NCBI GenBank assembly: GCA_947247005.1
Contig: OX365953.1
Coordinates: 997,001-1,061,000, forward strand
DNA length: 64,000 nucleotides
Source of the DNA: Spisula solida
Lineage: Eukaryota; Mollusca; Bivalvia; Venerida; Mactridae
Direction: 5' to 3'
Part shown: positions 12,901 to 27,900 of the stretch, in pieces
How positions within the stretch are numbered: position 1 is the first letter of the stretch
Layout: every line of letters begins with the position of its first letter
Notes under the pieces: generated by a model
What the model was told of the DNA's origin: nothing
Seen by the model: only the letters and a program-made list of their open reading frames with translations
Database searches by the model: none
Translations under genes and position numbers: made by a program

Positions 12901-15900
12901 CATATGTTTGCTTTAATCTTCATCAACTTTGGTCAAAATGTTTATCTTGATGACCTAAAGGTCATGTTTGAAGTTGGGTCATGTGGGTAAAACACTAGGT
13001 CAATATGTCAAATAATAGCAAAACCTTTTTAACACTCCGGAGGCCTCAGTTTTGCTTTAACCTTCATCAAGTTTAGTCAAAATGTTTATCTTGATGACCT
13101 TATGGTCAAGTTCAAAGTTTGGCCATTTTAAGCAGGTGAGCGCCCCAGGATCTATGATCCTCTTGTTGTGTATGTTATGGGTTTGAATACCACATAAAAG
13201 TAATCATGTAGCAACTAAATACCGGGTAGTTAAGTATGGCACTACACCAACAGAGCTAACTGGAAGGCTGTATATAAGTTGAAACCAGACATCAATAAAT
13301 TCAATAAAAAATAAACAAGTGCTTAGAATTAATAAGTGCTGACTTATTTTCATTTCATTGGTAATTGTATCCATATTCTTATGATTTTGGTTATTCATTT
13401 CAGATTATGCTGATCATAGATAAGAAAGCACAATTTTGACCTTAAACCATGAAGACCAACAAATCTCAATAAAGGCTACTGAAAGTCCTATGATGATAAA
13501 ATACATGAATGATTGCATTCAGTCAGACTACTGTAGTCTGTACCTGGAGAAAAGGTAATGATAACTTGGTTCAGTTAGTTGTACATAAAATATATTTTGA
13601 TGTAAAATATATATAGAATAATGTAACTTCATGCTTTAAATACTCTTATTTTTGTTTGCATACATGTTCAGAGTTTTAAGTCTTGACCAGCCAGCATGAA
13701 TGTTTCATTTTTTTAAGTTCAGTACTCAAGTACTCTAGATTTATTTTCACTAAGTCTAATAATATTACACATTCTGTTTCAGGATTCTTGGGTGTATTAG
13801 TTCCAACTCTCTGAGATAAATAAGTCAGGCCGATGATCTTGGATAGCCAGTTTCAGAACTAGATAATAGTACATCAGTTGTGATATCCCGAAAGTATTTG
13901 AAGGTATAATTCTTACAGATGTCAATACAGTAATACTTCGCTTAAAGACCACCTAAAAATTTAGACCACAGTTTTTTTTCATTTTGCTCATAATTAAAGC
14001 TCAATATTTTGACAAGTTTAAACTTTATGCAATGGTGGTCTTATTATTGAGGTTTTACTGTACCTTCTTTTTTCATAGCTCACCTGTCATATAATGACTA
14101 GGTGAGTTTTTGTTATGAGTCTACGGCTGTCATCCTAAATACACAACAGTTCACACTTTTGGCACTATCTCCATGAAACCTTGGTACAATGACCATTACT
14201 ATGAAATCTACGGTATGTCATATTGGGTCATCTGTAGTCACTAGGTCAAATAAAAAAATTAAAATAAAAAGCTTGTGTCACTATAGGGGAAACAATTTTG
14301 ACGTTATCTTCATGAAACTTGATCACAGTGATCACTCGACACAATCTAGGTAAAGATCAACACTAGGTCACTATGTCCAATTATAAAAACCTTGTGTAGT
14401 CTAGGTTAAGTTTGACACCAGGTCAAAAACTAGGTCACTGGTTTAAAACATATAAACATCTTTGTATAGTCACTAGAATTCAGAATTCTGGCGTAATCAT
14501 TATAAATTAAAATTTGGTCATAAATCTTAAAATATCTAGGCCAAGTTTGATATTGGCCTGTATGGGGTCAAAAACTAGGTCACTAAGTCAAATCATAGAA
14601 AAGACTTGACTATGCTATACAGAGGCTGTGTTTTTCACTAGATTTTCAAGAAAGTAAGTCAGAATGTTTGTTTCACAAAGATTTGCTGGTTCATGTTAGG
14701 GGTCATACATACTGTTGTCAGGAATTGTTTTCACCTCCATAGACTTGATGTATGGTGTCCTGTTAATAGTATAGTATTAAATTATTTTGTAATACAATCT
14801 GATTTTCTTTTCAGTTTACATGACTGCTGTACATGTAGTTCCATCCTGTCTGAAGACACATGACAACTAGACAAAGATGTGCTGAAAGATGTATTGCTAA
14901 ACAGATCATGAATGCACTGTATAAGACTCTTAGTGGTGTAAATTATTAAGCATAACAAAGTGTCTAGTTTTACATCATAATTTAATAATAACAACCAATT
15001 TCTTATTGTAGATGACATATTTGGTTCAATATGACTCACTCACAATAATCCATTATCATTAATTTAAAAACACCAACTATGATTTTCTGACTTCTTATTT
15101 GTTTTGAAAATCAGGCATACACTGGAGTTTTAGACATTTAGTTATTATGTATGAATGGTGATATGTTCTGGTACTGAATTACAGATTTAGGTACATGTAT
15201 AAAATATGGTTTAAAGAAATGGTAAACATTATCAGGCCTGGTATTTTTCAGGCCTATGTCTGATTTTAGGTTTTTGAATCCTGATTTTTTTTCTTGGTTT
15301 ATATTGAAAAATAGAGTTTAGGCTTTGAAACTGGTTTTTTCAGGCCCGAGAATAATTGCTAATTCAGGATTTCCACATGCAGGGAAAAGTCAGAAGAAAA
15401 CATATTTTTTTGTGGTCAGGGAAAAGTCATGGAATTAGTCAGAGAAATCTAGAAATTGAGCAAAAGTCAGGGAATTTTTCATTGAAGCTGTTGATAAGTG
15501 TAATTTTCTATGAAGAAAAAACCTTAGACTGAAAAATTCTCACTCACTGTGCTCGCTCAGAATAATTCTAAGTCGTTATATTCTTATGTCAATCAACAGC
15601 CTTAAAAACTGCTGCCTAGCTTAAACTTTTTTGTTCCATGTTAAGCAAAATAAAGCCCCCTTTTCTCTATTTTATTGCCATATTTTGCTTTAAATTACAC
15701 TGTGTCGCTAGATTGCTCTAAAAAGTCAGGAAAAACTGCTCAGTGACCAGTCAGGGAAAAGTCAGGGAATTTTGTCTTAGAAAATTTGTGGGAATCCTGT
15801 AATTACCATGCCTGATTATACTACATAAAGTCAAATCTGTGTTTAAGACCACCAGTGAGCAAAAGATGTCTAATAAAATAAAATATGAAAATACTGTGTT

Positions 15901-18900
15901 TTATTTTTATCTGTGATTTAAAAATGATTGTTATTGGGGAGTTCTCAGTACAAATACTGTACTGATAGTGTATTTTGAGAAAAATTGCATTAAATATAAT
16001 GAAAAATGAGTATATATGGACATCAGAATTTTGATTATCAGTTTCATTCTTTGAATAACTGAACTTTCACCCACAAAGGTTCATCTAGACTTGTATGAAG
16101 CACATCCACAAAGTCATTTCATTTGTTGGTTTTGCATTTATCTGTACTGGTTTTAGCTTACCCTTCAGAGATGAGCTTTTGCTGTTGTCCGTCCGTCCAC
16201 AATTACATATATATAAAACTATACAATTTACAAAACATATATCACAGTACACAGCCATTACAAAGGGTATATCAGCCTCATTATACAACCAAAGTTTTCA
16301 CCAAACATCTTTATTTAACACAGACCTGTGACTGATCTAAGGACAAAATCGTGTTATATCAAGATGTTTGGTATAAACTGTTGTTTATACAATGTAATGT
16401 TTTCAATTGGTACATATAATTATATGCAACAAGAAGGCCTAGTTGTTCATTGTGTTTTACCTCCTCATCAATGAATGGGAGACTGTTCTTGTTCTACAAT
16501 CGTGGTAGATTTACTGGATAAATTGTTGATGAAAAGTTGCCAAGGAGCCTCAAAACACTTTAGTTCGTAAGTATACCTTTTGCCATGGAGACCACAAAAA
16601 CTGCCATCAGTAAGGGCCTTGAAAATCTGGCTACGACCCTGACCATACCCATTAAGCTAATTCGTTATGGTCATGCATGACAGGACCACAGGTAACTGTA
16701 TCATTGAACAATGAAACAAGATTTTGTAAAATTATTTATCTTGATCTAAATCAATTTCTGTAAAAGTCTTAAGTTCCCACCCTAGAGCAAAAATCAAAAT
16801 CCCCTCACTGGGAGATGTTTTGCATACCACCGGGATCAAAATTTCGGCCAAAGTAAAAATTTCCCGGGACTCAGCACCATTTTGTCTGCCAAATTCCCAT
16901 CTATCGGGAACAGCATTCTGTCAAAAGTCCCGTGTATGCCCGCCGCTCCCCCCCCCCCCTCATGAGGGGAAATATTGATAGGTGCATCAATGATACATTT
17001 ACCTGTGGACAGGGCCGTATCCAGAGAACAAAAAAGCATCGGGACAAATATTTTCTAGCGTCTATTTGAGGCATTTCTCCTTCCAAATCATTGTAATTTC
17101 TACGGCCCTGCATTGTATCAGTTTATTAATATTGGATCCCATGAAGTATAAGAAACGTACTCAAAATAGGATTAAAAAGTATCATGTGGAACGAATTTCC
17201 ATGGGCTTTTTCCGATTTAAATACTGAAAAATAAATTTAAAGTTCATCAGATTGACAGAAAGCACTGGAGATCGACGTTCTAGCGATAACATATTGAAAT
17301 ATCTCTTGGTCCTAATTATCTACGCCCTTGATCATGAATCGTCATATTAATCATGACCATACATACTGTTTGGGTGTTAGGTTTACTGGATCAACATACA
17401 AATTTTCTTGATGATAGATCCACATGGAATTCTTACTGAACATCAGAAAATACAACACAGTTAGGTTAATAATGGATTAGAACTGTTATTTTAGTCTTTA
17501 TCAATGATGACACCACCAGATGATAGTAACATATTATAGACGAATACATCTAGATTCTAAATTCTTTTTTCAATTATAAGTAGATCTAGATAGATCTATA
17601 ATAGCTAGGGCCTACAGATTTTATGAAATCTTACTTTTAACAATCTGTTTAGCATTAAATTAGTATCTGTATATTAATCAACCAACTGGTTCTATGTACA
17701 TTTATATACAGTGGTATTTTTCAATGGACCAATGTTCATCGTGCAGATCTGCACTATTATTTGGCCTTTGTTAATTGGGTAATCTAGATCTACAATATGC
17801 AAATTACTCAAAACTAAACACCACGCACTAATTTTGTAATTATAAGGACACACATACCCACTTTTACATGCCCTAAGCGGGTTTCATCGCTAATGAAACC
17901 AGTCTGCTAAATAAATTACCACTTTACTTATAGTGACCGTATTAACGAAGTTCTACTGTACATGTATAGCACCGACTAACGGTATGACGTCACGCGCTAC
18001 ATAACCCTAGACTAAGTGTGTGACGTCACAGAATACACAAATACTGGGTTAGAATAAAAATCAATTACGCCTTAGAAATGAATTTGCAACGGTTGTAAAT
18101 TAATTGCATATTTTCTATTATAATTTACTACAGCAGTAAAAATACCAATACATTACAGATTATCGATTTACTATTGGGACTATGTTTTGTATCGGGTTGT
18201 TTATCAACAAGCGTCACTCGTCCCGGACGAGTCACTTTGGGTTATCACTACACTTATATCCGAGGTATTTATCTGGCGTAACGTCAGTAGCGATAAATGC
18301 CGTACGGACCGTTCCGATTGGCGGAGTAGATGTCGGACAAATTGGAAAATCAGATGTTTTGTTATTTTTCAAACAAGAGAGCCTAAAGGGCCCTAGGTCG
18401 CTCACCTGTTATAGCAGTACATGCAAGACCTGTGATTTGACCTAGTGACCTAGTTCTTGGCCCCATATGACGCAATATCGCACTTGACCTAGATTTTGTT
18501 GAGATGATCACTCTGACCAAGTTTCATAAGGATTAGGCTAAAATTGTGACCTCTAGTGACTATACAAGGTTTTTCTATGATTTGATCTTGTGACCTAGTT
18601 TTTGACCCCGGATGACCCAATATCGAACTTGACCTAGATTTTGTTGTGATGATCGTTGTGACCAAGTTTCATAAAGATTAGGTCAAAATTGTGGCCTCTA
18701 GTGACTACACAAGGTTTTTCTCTGATTTGACCTTGTGACCTAGTTTTTTACCCCGGATGACCCAATATCGAACTTGACCTAGATTTTGTTAACATGATCA
18801 TTGTGACCAAGTTTCATAAAGATTAAGTCAAAATTGTGACCTCTAGTGTCTACACAATGTTTTTTTATGATTTGCCTTTGTGACCTAGTTTTTGACCCCG

Positions 18901-21900
18901 GATGACCCAATATCGATCTTGACCTAGATTTTGTTGTGATAATCATTGTGACCAAGTTTCATAAGGATTAGGTCAAAATTGTGACCTCTAGTGACTACAC
19001 AAGGTTTTTCTATGATTTGACATTGTGACCTAGTTTTTGACCCCGGATGACCCAATATCGAACTTGACCTAGATTTTGTTAACATGATCATTGTGACCAA
19101 GTTTCATAAAGATTAAGTCAAAATTGTGACCTCTAGTGTCTACACAAGGTTTTTTTATGATTAGACCTTGTGACCTAGTTTTTGACCCCGGATGACCCAA
19201 TATCGATCTTGACCTAGATTTTGTTGTGATAATCATTGTGACCAAGTTTCATAAGGATTAGGTCAAAATTGTGACCTCTAGTGACTACACAAGGTTTTTC
19301 TCTGATTTGACCTTGTGACCTAGTTTTTTACCCTGAATGACCCAATATCGAACTTGACCTAGATTTTGTTGAGATGATCATTGTGACTAAGTTTCATAAA
19401 GATTAAGTCAAAATTGTGACCTCTAGTGTCTACACAAGCAAATTGTTGACGGACGGACTGACGACGGACGAAGAGTGATCACAAAAACTCACTCTGTCAC
19501 TTTGTGACAGGTGAGCTAATAAAATAAAAACGGAGAAACTCCGCCAAGAGTGGAGTACTTGGCATGTATGCCTACTGGCCACAAAATCAATAGGGTCAAA
19601 CTGCTAATGATGACCGACATTTAAGATTCTAAGCCGTTAGTGAGTAATTGATCAGAAACCATTTGATCTATTTATGTTGAAGGTCACAACAACCTTGACC
19701 TTTGACCTCAACATCAATAGGGATCATATCTACTGTTGGCAACCAACCTTCATGCAACTTTGAAGATCCAAGGCCAAACCATTCTGGACTTATTCAACAC
19801 AAACTATTTTTTCATGATAAAGGTCACGTGACCTTGACGTCTGGCCTCAAAATCTATAGGGGTCATCTACAATGTAATGTTTGAGGATCCTAGGGTCAAG
19901 TGTTCTGGGGTTATTAAATGGAAACCATTTGGTCTACCAACCGACTGAAAGACAGGCTTACATGACTGTGTAAAGCAATATACCACCTCATCAAAGGTAG
20001 GGGGCATAATAATTTAAGTAGTGTTAAATATGGATACTTGTATATTAAAGCAAAATGTTACACAACAGAGTAAAATCGGATGTAATAAAGCCTAGTGGTC
20101 GGATAAATGACTTACTTTAGTAGCTTTATCACAATCTGGAACTTCTTTTTCCGTCTTCTCTCCCACACCCCTCTCCTTCGATCGTTTCTCCTTTGTTATA
20201 GGTCTGAAATATCAACAATACTTATATCACTAGCAAGTAGTATATATTACTCTCAAGGGAGAAGGAAGATGGGATGACCATCATTCTCCATGTTGTGGAA
20301 CGAACTAAAGACAGCAGCACAAGACGGGCCTAGATGGTGAAGAGTGGTGGATGTCCTATGCCCCCCCCCCCTTGGGTCATAGAGGACTAGGTACATAGGT
20401 AGCAAGTAGTATTATGTTATGATGACCCTTTATTTGTAATCAGGCCAACTCTTGAGGATAATTCTGAGGGTCTATATTCTTTATTAAGGTCTAAAACATA
20501 CCGGGTAAACAATATTAAATCACTAGCAATAAGTATTACTCCCTTTATTGGTGATCCGTGGTTTGTTTCACTAGGGACCAAATTTCAAGGGTCATTTTCA
20601 TAATTTTGTACTAAATTCAACCATTAATTACTAAAGTGCTTTTGATTTACAGAAAACATTACCCTGAAGTCTGAATCCACATGGTCAAAAAAATTTTTTT
20701 TTATAAACTTCAGGGTTCAAAAGGTCCTTTCAAGGGCCAAATGAAATCCTTGTAAAAGTCCCTCTAGCATTATCAGACAAAACTGGGTCATTCCGCTACT
20801 TATAATTTATTATATTTCTTGACAGCTTGGACTTGGGCGGATCGTTGCTTGTTTAGTTGGGCTTTGTGTCTTTATGTGTTTTATGTTTCCTGTGCTCGGT
20901 TGGTTCAGTTGGGCATTGAGTTTTGTGTGTTTTTTATGTTTTCTGTGCTCGGCTGGAGAAACTACTTAAGTTAGTTCTCCTTTACTTTTCTGGAGAAACC
21001 CATGATCTTCAATGACTTTTTAAAATCTGTACATATCTTGTACTAGTTGTGTAGTCAATTTGTTTTGCTGTCAGGACAAATACGGGAACAAAATTAGAAA
21101 CATTTCGTAAAACAAAAATCCTACTTTTCAGATGTCATCATTTTTTCTTTTGCACTTCTTTGTGGCTTCTTCCCTTTCACCTTCCCTTGTCTTTCTGACC
21201 CTGGAGACCTAAAGAAAATAATCAATGCAATAATGAATTTATATGCAGTATATACAGGGCCATATCCTTTCACCTTTCCTAATGTCTTTTTGACCCCGGA
21301 GACCTACAGAAAATAATCAATACAATAATGAATTTATATGCAGGGCCGTATCCAGAGACCAAACAAGGCAAATATTTTCTAGGGTCTATTTGAGGTATTT
21401 TTTTCTTCAAAAACATGCTTTATGGATACTTTCTCAAATTTCATCAAGGCAAGCACCTTCGTGTGCCTCAGCGTGGCTACGGGTCTGGTATATGGACTTC
21501 CGTTTCACTTTGATGTTTAAACTTATTAAAGTTTATGAACCAAGTTTGATTTAAACCTTCTACTTGATTCATATCCATTCAATCCCCCTTAGTTGATTCA
21601 AAATGTAATTCTTTTGGTTGAATATATACCCGTACACTAAAAGCATCCAAGCTGACATAACTAGGCTTGGTCCCTAGCATTCATGTGAAGTTTCATTGAA
21701 ATCTGACCAGGGGTTAAGGAGTCCAAGAACAAGTCTAGATAAACTTTGTGACAGACAGACAGACAAAGGGTCAAGCACCATCCAATATAAGTGGAAGAAA
21801 TAGTTACTAAATGACAAAATTTATTTAATGTGGAAGAAATAGTTATAAAATGACCAAATTTATTTAAAGTGGAAGAAATAGTTATCAAATGACCAAATTT

Positions 21901-24900
21901 ATTTAAAGTGGAAGAAATAGTTATCAAATGACAAAATTTATTTAATGTGGAAGAAATAGTTAAGTATCAAATGACAAAATTTATTTAAAGTGGAAGAAAT
22001 AGTTATCAAATGACAAAGTTTCGAAGATGATAATAATGAACTTACCCCTCTTTATCCGGACTTAGGACCATACCATACTTCCTCAACACGTGCAGTACTT
22101 GTTCTGTTACAGGTTTCTTAGGAGCTCGAATATTATTGAAGAATGTGAACAATAAGTTCTCTGGTGTATGTTGAAGTATTTGTTCCTTGCTGAGACATAT
22201 ATACCCCGACTCTTGTCGGAACTCCATGGAGCCGTGTTTCTGTTCTACAATCATACAACTTGTAAATATCTCAGTGAAAGCTACAGTAGCATTGTCCGAC
22301 ATGTCATTAAGGTCATTGTCAACAAATATTTTAAATTGCAAATATTTTTCTAAAGGTTCGTTACAATGATCATCCGACATTAGATTCGGACCGACCGAGG
22401 CAACATTCGGTATCTCACCAACGTCACTACCGTCCATCGAATCACTTTCAAGGAGAATTTGGCTCTTTGCCAAGTTACTTTTAATACTATCCATTTTTGT
22501 TTTGGACTTTACTGAAACAACAGCGTAACCGTTCAACTTGGTGATTTTCTTGACTTCTCGCATCAGTTTTGAGCCGCTTTCTTTATCACTGACATCTCTA
22601 GTATCTGCAGTAGATGAATACTTTCTATTTAGATAGATAAGAAGTAAGATTTATTGCAGAATAAAATGTGATAAAAATACATAAAACATTATTATTGCGT
22701 AAATGCACATACGTTTTGAATTTATACAGATAGCAGGTGGGTCAATGAGTAATACTTTTTGGCACAATATGTGAGATTTTAATATTGTGCGACCCAGTTT
22801 ATTTAACACATGGGACCAAGGTGCAAACAAAGTTGGCCTTCATGTTTCACGGATGTTAGATGTGAAACACTGAGAAGATTTTCAGAAATGACTAAGAGCC
22901 TGACAGAGATTCGAACCAGGGATCTCTCGATCCGTAGTCAAGAGTGTTACGCACTCAACCACTGTGCCTTCCACTAAAATTTGATAAGATTAAAATTAAT
23001 GCTGAGTTAAACAAGAGCACCTCCTACGAGTACTTGACGCTCGCCTTTCTCATATTTAATAGTATCCTTGTTCATCTGTGAATGAAAATTCGAAGAGTAA
23101 CAAAGGCAGATAACTCCTGGAATATAGGTCACAGGGTAACCAGCCTTTTGACAGTGAATAACTTTGTTGAGTTTCTAGAGTAAAACCTTTGATAGTCTTT
23201 GAGAAAATGACTCTGACAATAAACAAATGCACATGCAGACAATCCTGCCACGACAATAATTCAACATTACCTGAAGAAGTGTTATCTTGAACATATTTAG
23301 GTATATTATCAGCTTGGCTGTTATCAGCTGCGTCCCCTCCTACAGCTTCAGCCACCTCCTCACTCCGAGTTCTGTCTTCACTTCCAGTTCTGTCTTCACT
23401 CCGAGTTCTCTCACCTTTATCCTCTTTCTGAACATCTTCTTCTCCTTGTACAGTTTCCCCAGTAGCTTCATCCTTGTCATGAAGTTCTGTAACTTGAACC
23501 GTCTCGACGACAGAAAATGGCAAGAAAATTTCATCTCTATCAACACCACCCGCTGATTGGAACGTGGACCTTAAAGCTTGTTTAACTCTGTCAGGAGATA
23601 ATTGCGTCGGGATCCCGGTTATAATCACTAATCTCTGGTGAGCTGTAATGCTATTTAATACTTGATTAGCGTCGGACACAGCATTCACTAGACCTATCAT
23701 ACCGTTCTTCTCATTGAAACCGAGGCAACGCAGAATGTGTGATACTGTCGATGCTCTATATAACCACAATTCATCCTCAGGTTTTGTTGACATCTTTGCT
23801 GCACTTTTACCATCTTTAGGTTCTTTATCTTTACTTTCATTACCATCTTGACTCGTCACAGACACCGACGCTCCAGACGTTGATGGAGTAACGCTAGAAT
23901 CGGTAACCGAGGATACGAACGACAACAGACTAGAAGACGAGGCTGAAGCAGCTGCAGACTGACTAGCACCGGACTCACTACCACCGACACGATGTGATTC
24001 ATCCTTCCTCTTCTCATCACGTCGTTCTCGTTTTGTTTTCAATTTCTTGCGACGTGAGGCGTGTGTCGGGCTGGTAGGAGGATGTGGTAGCATTTCCATG
24101 CCTGTTTCTCCACCTTTAAACCTACTGGTTGGTTTGTTGAGTTCTATAGCAGCTAGATTCAGCTCTAACAAAGCTTGGAAATATGTGGAGAACCTTCCAT
24201 TGTCTGTAACACCTATACCAACACCTAGGATGGACAAACAATTAGAAATGGTTACAAAGCTGCTAGAATAAAATTATGATTATAAATCAACAACCAAAAA
24301 TTAAACTTAAATTTTAACAAAGAGAACCCATTAACCCATGCTTTACAAAATCTATGCTACTGAATACAGACTGAAACAATGGTAGTAGGGGAATCATAAC
24401 TTGACGTTGTTAACAATCATGACAATTAAATCAAAAATTAATTTTTCAACAAGGGAAACAAGACTGCGTTCAATAAACGCTTATGCCCCCTGTGGAAGCC
24501 TTGTCTAAATTAGGTCAAGGTGAAGGTCAAAATGGGGTCAGGTGATACAGGTGTGTGGAGAGTGTTCATATACAACATCCATGCAAGTTTGGAAGCTTTG
24601 TAGCAAGCCATAATGATGCTAGAAGAAACGGTCAATTTGGGTTAACCAGGACGGACGGACGGACGAACGGACAAACGGACGAACGGACGGACAGGTGAAT
24701 CACTATATGCCTCCCGATCTATCGATACGGGGGCATAAAAGAAACAATTAGAAATAACTTGTAAACAATTATTGATAATTTAACAAGGATAAAAACACCA
24801 ATCCCTGAATGCTTTCACAAAATCCACAATATATATGTCACTGAATACAGACTGGAAAGGTTTTTGACAACAAAACGCATGTCTCCCACACACAGCCATT

Positions 24901-27900
24901 ATATAACTACTACAATTATAAAAATAATCGTCCGACAAAGATTCCTGACAATAAGGAATTGAAAATATATTTATAGTGCTTTATAAAACAAGTCTCTAAA
25001 GCGCTGTACATGGGAAAGTTAATTCCTTACGCATGCTACCCACTATTAATGTGAAGTTTCAATGAAATCCGTAAATGTATAAACGATTATATTACCTGTT
25101 CCACTGGATGTAGTCAGGGTTTCCCAATCTTTTGTCTCCGCTTCATATAGTATCTTCAACTCTGACTGTAACATGACCATTAGCCCGGAGGTTATATTCA
25201 GGTAAGGCTGCGGAGACGGTAGCTTTGTTCCGTTACCTCCCTCACTATAATGATACACCCGAACAGCCTGTGCCAGCTGATGGAATACATACTCCTTGAC
25301 GAGGGCCGGTACATCAGTACGCCATAGGTATATACAAATCTGCTCGATCACATGACTAAACACAGGGGGTGTGATGATTATATTATCTAATGTCCACAAA
25401 CTTTTATTCAGTTCCTTGTCACCAAGTTTAGCTTCACTTTTACTAGTAGTCTGAACGTCCGACGCTCGTGGCAGATCCCACATGTTTAACTCGTCTTGTT
25501 TCGGGGTTGTGCATCCTTTCGTACCACAGCCGTAACTTTCAGTGATCAGTGTTTCTATATAGGTCAAGGAGAGAAGGAACTGTGCCGGCAACGCGTGTAT
25601 AGTGATAGTAATTCCCGGCGGAGGTGACACGCCCACTTTTATATGAATCCGATCACATGGTATGATGGCCGGCGTATATTGCTCGGCTAGATTACTGGTA
25701 GACGACGTGTCACGAGGGTAACTGACTACTTCCTGTTTTGACACATGACCGCTCTTCTTGATCCTCTGACCAGTGTAACAATATATACGTGCCCATGGTG
25801 ACTTGTACAATGATGTTCTGAAACATGTAACACAAAAGTAAGTATATCAAGAAATCAAGATGACATAATGTCGAAACCAGGGTCTGACTTGGATCTGAAT
25901 TTTGTACTGAATAGCCCATAGCTTATATAAAACACTTATGAATTATCATCAATTGACCAGTTTTAGCAACCATGACATAATATTTCCTAAATGTTTAGCA
26001 TAGCTATAAGTTTACAATACAGGTCGAATTGGTCTACGACACCACAGAGCTCTTCAAAAAAGAAAGCAACAAGGGTCACTGAGGCCAGTCACTTTGAATG
26101 TTTTCATGAAATAACTTTAATTTATTTTCTGCAGAAAAGTTCATTCCTTTAATAACAGCAAATCTAAATTTCTTGATTAGTCTGTAGTACCCTTGTAGTT
26201 TAATCAGACGCTCTAGCACTAGGCTATCAGACGCTCTAGCACTAGGCTATCAGGGATGTGCTAGTAGAATTTAATGTAGGCCTATTGAATACATGTACTC
26301 ACTCTTTCTTGGTAGCTTTTGGATCTGTTCTACACGAGACAACGAGACACGCTGCACCAGGAAAATGTACATCAGTCTGAGTCTTACTTTCTGTAACTTG
26401 GAATTCTTCACATGGGAACATCTCTGGTGACGTCTGAATTAAACATAAAAATGAAGTTTTATACTATTACTTATAGCTGGCTTAATATTTTCAACTTCTG
26501 CAACATTCAAAATGAATTGGTATTCTCATTATAAGTCATGAAAGAAGGCCACACTCAACTTCCTTCAAATAGTTATTAATACATACAATGTACTATAAAA
26601 TCATTTAATTTCAACGGGACAAAATTTTGTGGTTTTGGTGAAAAAGAACATTTTGTGGCGATTCAATTTCAAAGATTTCAGATTTTATGAAAAATGGCAA
26701 GCTCAAAATTCGCACAAATTGTCAGACCATTCAAAAATCAAACAAACATACCAATTGTTTTATTACATTTTGATATATGCAAGTAAACTTCCCAAAAACC
26801 CAGCCTTATACCTGACTGAACTTGAGAGCAACTGCAAAGTTGACATATAAATTGGTATAATTATTCAATGGGGATTTAATTTCGTGGTTGACATCATTCA
26901 CAAAATTAAATCCCCCATAGTGAAGAACGTTAACCACTGATACACCATGCAATCCAATACATAATTATGAAAGTGCATTTTTTAAAAAAAATTTTGCTTT
27001 TATTTATCCTCACCACCGGAAATCCATATGGGCAAGCCCCCAAAAGAGGTTAGTCACTTTAGTTCTTGGGGGATAGTGCATGATACAGAAGATGCCCCGG
27101 TTCCAGAAGCATCCCTGGTTCTTTTACGTGCCGATGTAAAGCATCATACTAGGGACTTCGTTAAATGTCTTGTCCAAAAGACTGTTAGTAATTTTAGTTA
27201 TGTTGGGTGGAAAACACTATTTTTGACAGTCTGAAGGAAGGATCGAACCAACAACCGTCGGATCAGTAGTCAGTAGCTCTTACCAATGGACCACTTGTCC
27301 ATCCTAAACTGCAAATGACCAGACAAGAACATTAAGTACACCTGACAATATCTAAAATTCTGATATAATAAAGCAATTACCTGAAGACAAAATTTAAGTT
27401 AAAGCAATTACCTGAAGACAAGCACAGATCTGATTGGTCAGTTCAAACAGATAATCCTCACCTTGACCGGCAGCTCGGGCAATAGCAATAGCTAACTCTT
27501 TCTTTAATCTGTAACAACATAAAGTTAGAATATTTTTGTGAGGGGCATTTTATGGTATAATTATTAGGAATCGGAATTAGAAACTAATTGGAAGTCAATT
27601 TCAGGGAAAAAATTCAATAACATCTTGTCTTTATTTCTTATCTGTTCTATTTAACTTTCTGTAATTGTGTGTAATCAAGTACAATACTTTGGAACACATA
27701 CACTGTATGTTTACATTACAGTTGCGCCTGGAACAGGTTCTTGGGTCCCAGCAAAATAATGAAGTATTAGTATACAGTTGATGTCTCAAACAGGTAGATG
27801 GTTCGAACTACTTTCTGTGTCCAAAGACAGTCAGTGACAAGTTCTACTATAATTATACTTGAGGCCAACATGGAAGATTGGGAAACCAAATGTGTAGCCT

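Larger units (their letters stand above)
9765..20115. other. 10.3 kb intron, no gene seen
   Basis: It holds tRNA-like SINE pieces (10440-11160), TGACC/AGGTCA-rich repeats (12500-14740, 18373-19520), one TIR element (15365-15799), a copy of the GGGCCGTATCCAG repeat near 17000, and otherwise AT-rich sequence without recognisable coding regions on either strand. Confidence 0.7.

Noticed and set aside
9765..20115. A nested gene in the 10.3 kb intron
   Set aside because: Only short frames without conserved motifs were found; the content is explained by dispersed repeats and AT-rich sequence.
22620..22640. Upstream acceptor AAATAG for exon 27
   Set aside because: It leads to an in-frame stop; the CTACTGCAG acceptor gives a correct phase and an open frame.
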